Shown here: positions 61,687-64,000 of the stretch, in pieces
Layout: each line of letters begins with the position of its first letter
How positions within the stretch are numbered: the first letter of the stretch is position 1
NCBI RefSeq assembly: GCF_900176485.1
Contig: NZ_FWYD01000006.1
Location: 81,015-145,014, forward strand
DNA length: 64,000 nucleotides
Direction of reading: 5' to 3'
Origin: Primorskyibacter flagellatus
GTDB lineage: Bacteria; Pseudomonadota; Alphaproteobacteria; Rhodobacterales; Rhodobacteraceae
The notes under the pieces: model-generated
What the model saw: only the letters and a program-made list of their open reading frames with translations
Database searches by the model: none
Told to the model about the DNA's origin: nothing
Translations under genes and position numbers: made by a program

Positions 61687-64000
61687 TCAGCTGTAATGCA
61701 CTGCGTTCTGATCCAGCCATTGGAGACGTCGGTCGAATTCAATGTCAGGATCAGCTTTGATAAGGCGCTCGAGGATTTCCGGCACTCCTGATAGGTTGCC
61801 AGTATGTCCTGGGCCAAAAAGACACCATAATAGGCCGAGTGTTTCGTGCGGAAACTCTTCAGGGGTATTGGATTTTTGGATCGGGTACACACCTCGGTTT
61901 TTCTCAAGGCGCATTAGATATGGCTTCAACTGATCGTATGCCTCCGGAAATGCTGTTCCAGAATTCACCGCAAGCTTCGTGAAATTGCGCGTCAGACCGC
62001 TCACTCTCAGTGCGCGTTCCTGGGGCCAAACCTTTGCGAGAAGGGGCCCAATCGCGGTTTGCCAAGCCTGAGCTGGTCCACCGTCGATTTGCTCGACCCA
62101 TTGCGCCAAGACATCTGAAGCACCCTCTCTCAGGCTTGATGAACCGCTCCGAAGAATATCGGTAACATCGTCCAAGGAAAGCCCCCAGTCTTCGGGCGAT
62201 GCTTCGCCCCGGATTATAGAAATTGCTGGGGAAAGTAATATCGCTGCGGCAGAAATTGCATCAGATCTATTGCCGTCCAGCTCTTTCAAACCCAGCTTGA
62301 TAGCGTCTGGGAAAAGCTTCGAGGCCCTCGAAGATATTTGGCCTTGACTCACCAATACGGACCGAAGTCCGACTGCCTCCGGCGTTTGGCCGGACAGTGC
62401 TGTATTCAGCGTCTGGCTCGCCTCTTGACCCTCAATACTTGTCACGAAGCTAAGATGGCGGATCAGCGCAGCACGAGCCATGGTGCCTTGCCATCCCGTC
62501 GCTTTTGCGGCAACTGAAATCGATTCGATTAGCCACGGCGTCACATCAGCCCCGCTCTTTCTGACATTTTCGATATCAATCAGAGACGCTTCTGTGAGCC
62601 TACCACCTGGCGAATTTATTGCAGCATCATAGAAATCCACATCCTTGTTGTCGGGTTCCTTTTCAAACGCAACAGAAACCGCAAAGAGTCTTGACCACCA
62701 GCCTTCATGATTTGGCAGTTCGCTATGCGGTGCCCTTGTGTAAAGATCGGCAACTTGTCGAATGATTTTTGCCAAGAAATCGTCGGGCGCAGCTTCAAGA
62801 ATATGAAACGTTGCAAATACCAATTCCTGGGTGGCGGGAAATAATTCTTTGTTTGGCGATGAGAGTGAATTGACGAAGTCACGCCAGAGAAGCGAGTTGG
62901 CGTCGTTGAGTGGTGCATTACTCAGAGTATCGAATGCTCCCTTGGGGTCGGCGTAGCAATAGGCGCGCCACCCCTCTCTCCTATCTATATCATTTCTGCT
63001 GAGTGATTTTTGTGCAATTTCAAGTCGTTGTTCGTCAGGCGCTTCAAGGATTGGCTGTGGGTCGCCGACAACGGATCGGACACCATAAGAATACGACCCA
63101 AAGTAGTCCTGATCTTCGACGTCACGATTAAGATATTCTCTACGCTCCAAAATTACAGCGAGCTCCTCACGACCGACATCCGATATGGCATTGGCCTGTT
63201 GCAACATGTTCAGCCGGAGCCAGACAGCGGTGTCACGTGCGTGCTCGCGCCAATCGACCTGCCCGTCGTCAAGATCAAAGCGCTCATAGTATTCAGGGGC
63301 CTCAGATAGAATACGGCCTTCAATTTTCGCAATCGCATCAGGGTTAGCATCACCTGAGCATTCTAACAGCACGAGCGGTATCTCGCGTCTCACACTCCAA
63401 AAAGCATCCAAGGAAAGGGCCGCCAAGCCTGCCATCGCTTCGTCGGGTGAGAAAAGCTTTGGTTCGCGAAGTGCGTGGAGCCAAAGTCGCTGTCCAAGCT
63501 TTCCCGGGAGCTGCTTCCAAGATTCCGCCAAGTTGCGAACCTGGTCTCGATCATCATCTACTGCCTTTGGAAGCAAGCGCGCGATAAGTTCAATAAGAAA
63601 AATGGGACCTTCACGATGCTCATTCTGACCGTGCGATTCTATCGACGGCACTGAAGCGCTCATGCTGTCATAGTCGCTATCGATGTCTTCAACATCAATT
63701 CCTTGCTGGATGATGGCACTCAAATTTTGTGTGGCCAGCGAAATCAGCATGGAAGGCTGAGTTAGGTCGACCAGCGCATCAATCAGTTCGGAAATATCAC
63801 CTCTATCTGGTACTGAAAACTTCGTCCAAGCGAGGTCCGACAAACGTGATGGAATTTCTGGAACTTGCCCGCCAAAAATGTGGCTTCGGTTCGGTTCAAT
63901 CCTAAGGAACGTCTGATCAACGGGTTCGGCTGCGCCGAGATTGTGGCTTGATGCTCTCGGAAGGTGTGAGACAGGTTGTTTGCGGCCGATCAAGCGGCTT
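61687..64000 (-). CDS. C-terminal part of a large protein of unknown function (5' end outside window)
   Basis: The frame is open to the right edge and continues beyond it, so the TTG at 63993 is not the start. At least 770 residues are visible, dominated by amphipathic helices in a repeat-like arrangement (FLIELIARLLPKAV, LGQRLWLHALREPKLF, DAFWSVRREIPLVLLE) with many Trp, Leu and Asp. No catalytic motif is visible here; the effector domain, if any, would be upstream. Size, helical character and location in a defence-rich island recall C-terminal sensor regions of large anti-phage proteins (for example SIR2- or nuclease-fused ones), which is inference only. GC content is lower than the core genome. 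Confidence 0.65.
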   Translation of the reverse strand, partial: SRLIGRKQPVSHLPRASSHNLGAAEPVDQTFLRIEPNRSHIFGGQVPEIPSRLSDLAWTKFSVPDRGDISELIDALVDLTQPSMLISLATQNLSAIIQQGIDVEDIDSDYDSMSASVPSIESHGQNEHREGPIFLIELIARLLPKAVDDDRDQVRNLAESWKQLPGKLGQRLWLHALREPKLFSPDEAMAGLAALSLDAFWSVRREIPLVLLECSGDANPDAIAKIEGRILSEAPEYYERFDLDDGQVDWREHARDTAVWLRLNMLQQANAISDVGREELAVILERREYLNRDVEDQDYFGSYSYGVRSVVGDPQPILEAPDEQRLEIAQKSLSRNDIDRREGWRAYCYADPKGAFDTLSNAPLNDANSLLWRDFVNSLSSPNKELFPATQELVFATFHILEAAPDDFLAKIIRQVADLYTRAPHSELPNHEGWWSRLFAVSVAFEKEPDNKDVDFYDAAINSPGGRLTEASLIDIENVRKSGADVTPWLIESISVAAKATGWQGTMARAALIRHLSFVTSIEGQEASQTLNTALSGQTPEAVGLRSVLVSQGQISSRASKLFPDAIKLGLKELDGNRSDAISAAAILLSPAISIIRGEASPEDWGLSLDDVTDILRSGSSSLREGASDVLAQWVEQIDGGPAQAWQTAIGPLLAKVWPQERALRVSGLTRNFTKLAVNSGTAFPEAYDQLKPYLMRLEKNRGVYPIQKSNTPEEFPHETLGLLWCLFGPGHTGNLSGVPEILERLIKADPDIEFDRRLQWLDQNAVHYS

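Noticed and set aside
52000..61700. CRISPR-associated transposon
   Set aside because: No repeat-spacer array or cas genes in the window; the long TniQ looks like a site-specific TnsD type.
40150..64000. Prophage
   Set aside because: No integrase of phage type, capsid, terminase or tail genes; the content is transposon and defence-like.

Overview
The window looks like the chromosome of an alphaproteobacterium of the Rhodobacteraceae (Roseobacter/Paracoccus group). The evidence is the high GC content, the ruvAB / ybgC-tolQRAB-pal-cpoB-tilS-ftsH gene order, a short-form HisG paired with HisZ, a class II (B12-dependent) ribonucleotide reductase, and the ligase-associated PdeM/Lhr-like pair. No rRNA, tRNA or CRISPR array was found.

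Bases 1-40,150 are core genome. 1-12,282 (+ strand) runs ruvA (5' end outside the window), ruvB, a conserved unknown gene, then the cell-envelope cluster ybgC-tolQ-tolR-tolA-tolB-pal-cpoB, followed by tilS, ftsH and a SAM methyltransferase. 12,582-18,514 (- strand) holds a PaaI-type thioesterase, the DNA-repair pair pdeM and Lhr-like helicase, a DAO-type flavoprotein and an aldo/keto reductase. 18,674-28,142 (- strand) is one coherent operon, transcribed xdhA-xdhB-xdhC-ATPase-permease-permease-BMP lipoprotein/binding protein, for purine (nucleoside) uptake and oxidation. 28,516-40,145 holds dnaE, a lipoprotein gene, slyX, the hisS-hisZ-hisG operon, a DUF1489 gene and nrdJ. Two core genes carry unusual in-frame insertions: dnaE contains a double palindromic element, and nrdJ contains a complete XRE-type helix-turn-helix domain.

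Bases 40,150-64,000 are an accessory island with lower gene density, more varied base composition, many unknown proteins and long non-coding stretches. In order it contains: a tight four-gene unknown operon (40,563-42,026, -); two unknown + strand genes (43,200-45,067), the first a possible degenerate DEDD-exonuclease-like membrane protein; a class 2 OLD nuclease plus UvrD-like helicase pair (45,116-49,311, -), the GajA/GajB (Gabija) arrangement but with longer proteins; an RNase H-like protein, a DUF3883 PD-(D/E)XK protein and a small helical protein (49,612-51,954, -); a complete tnsA-tnsB-tnsC-tniQ transposition operon with ATGA overlaps (52,982-58,669, +); a second, divergent intact TnsB-type DDE transposase with no partners of its own (59,134-61,278, +); and the C-terminal 770 residues of a large protein that runs off the right edge.

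The best candidates for undescribed biology are the HTH-NrdJ fusion, the OLD/UvrD cluster with its upstream nuclease-like cassette, and the two-transposase Tn7-like module. Transposon ends could not be fixed by eye: repeats and palindromes that may be transposase sites are listed, but no convincing target-site duplication was found.
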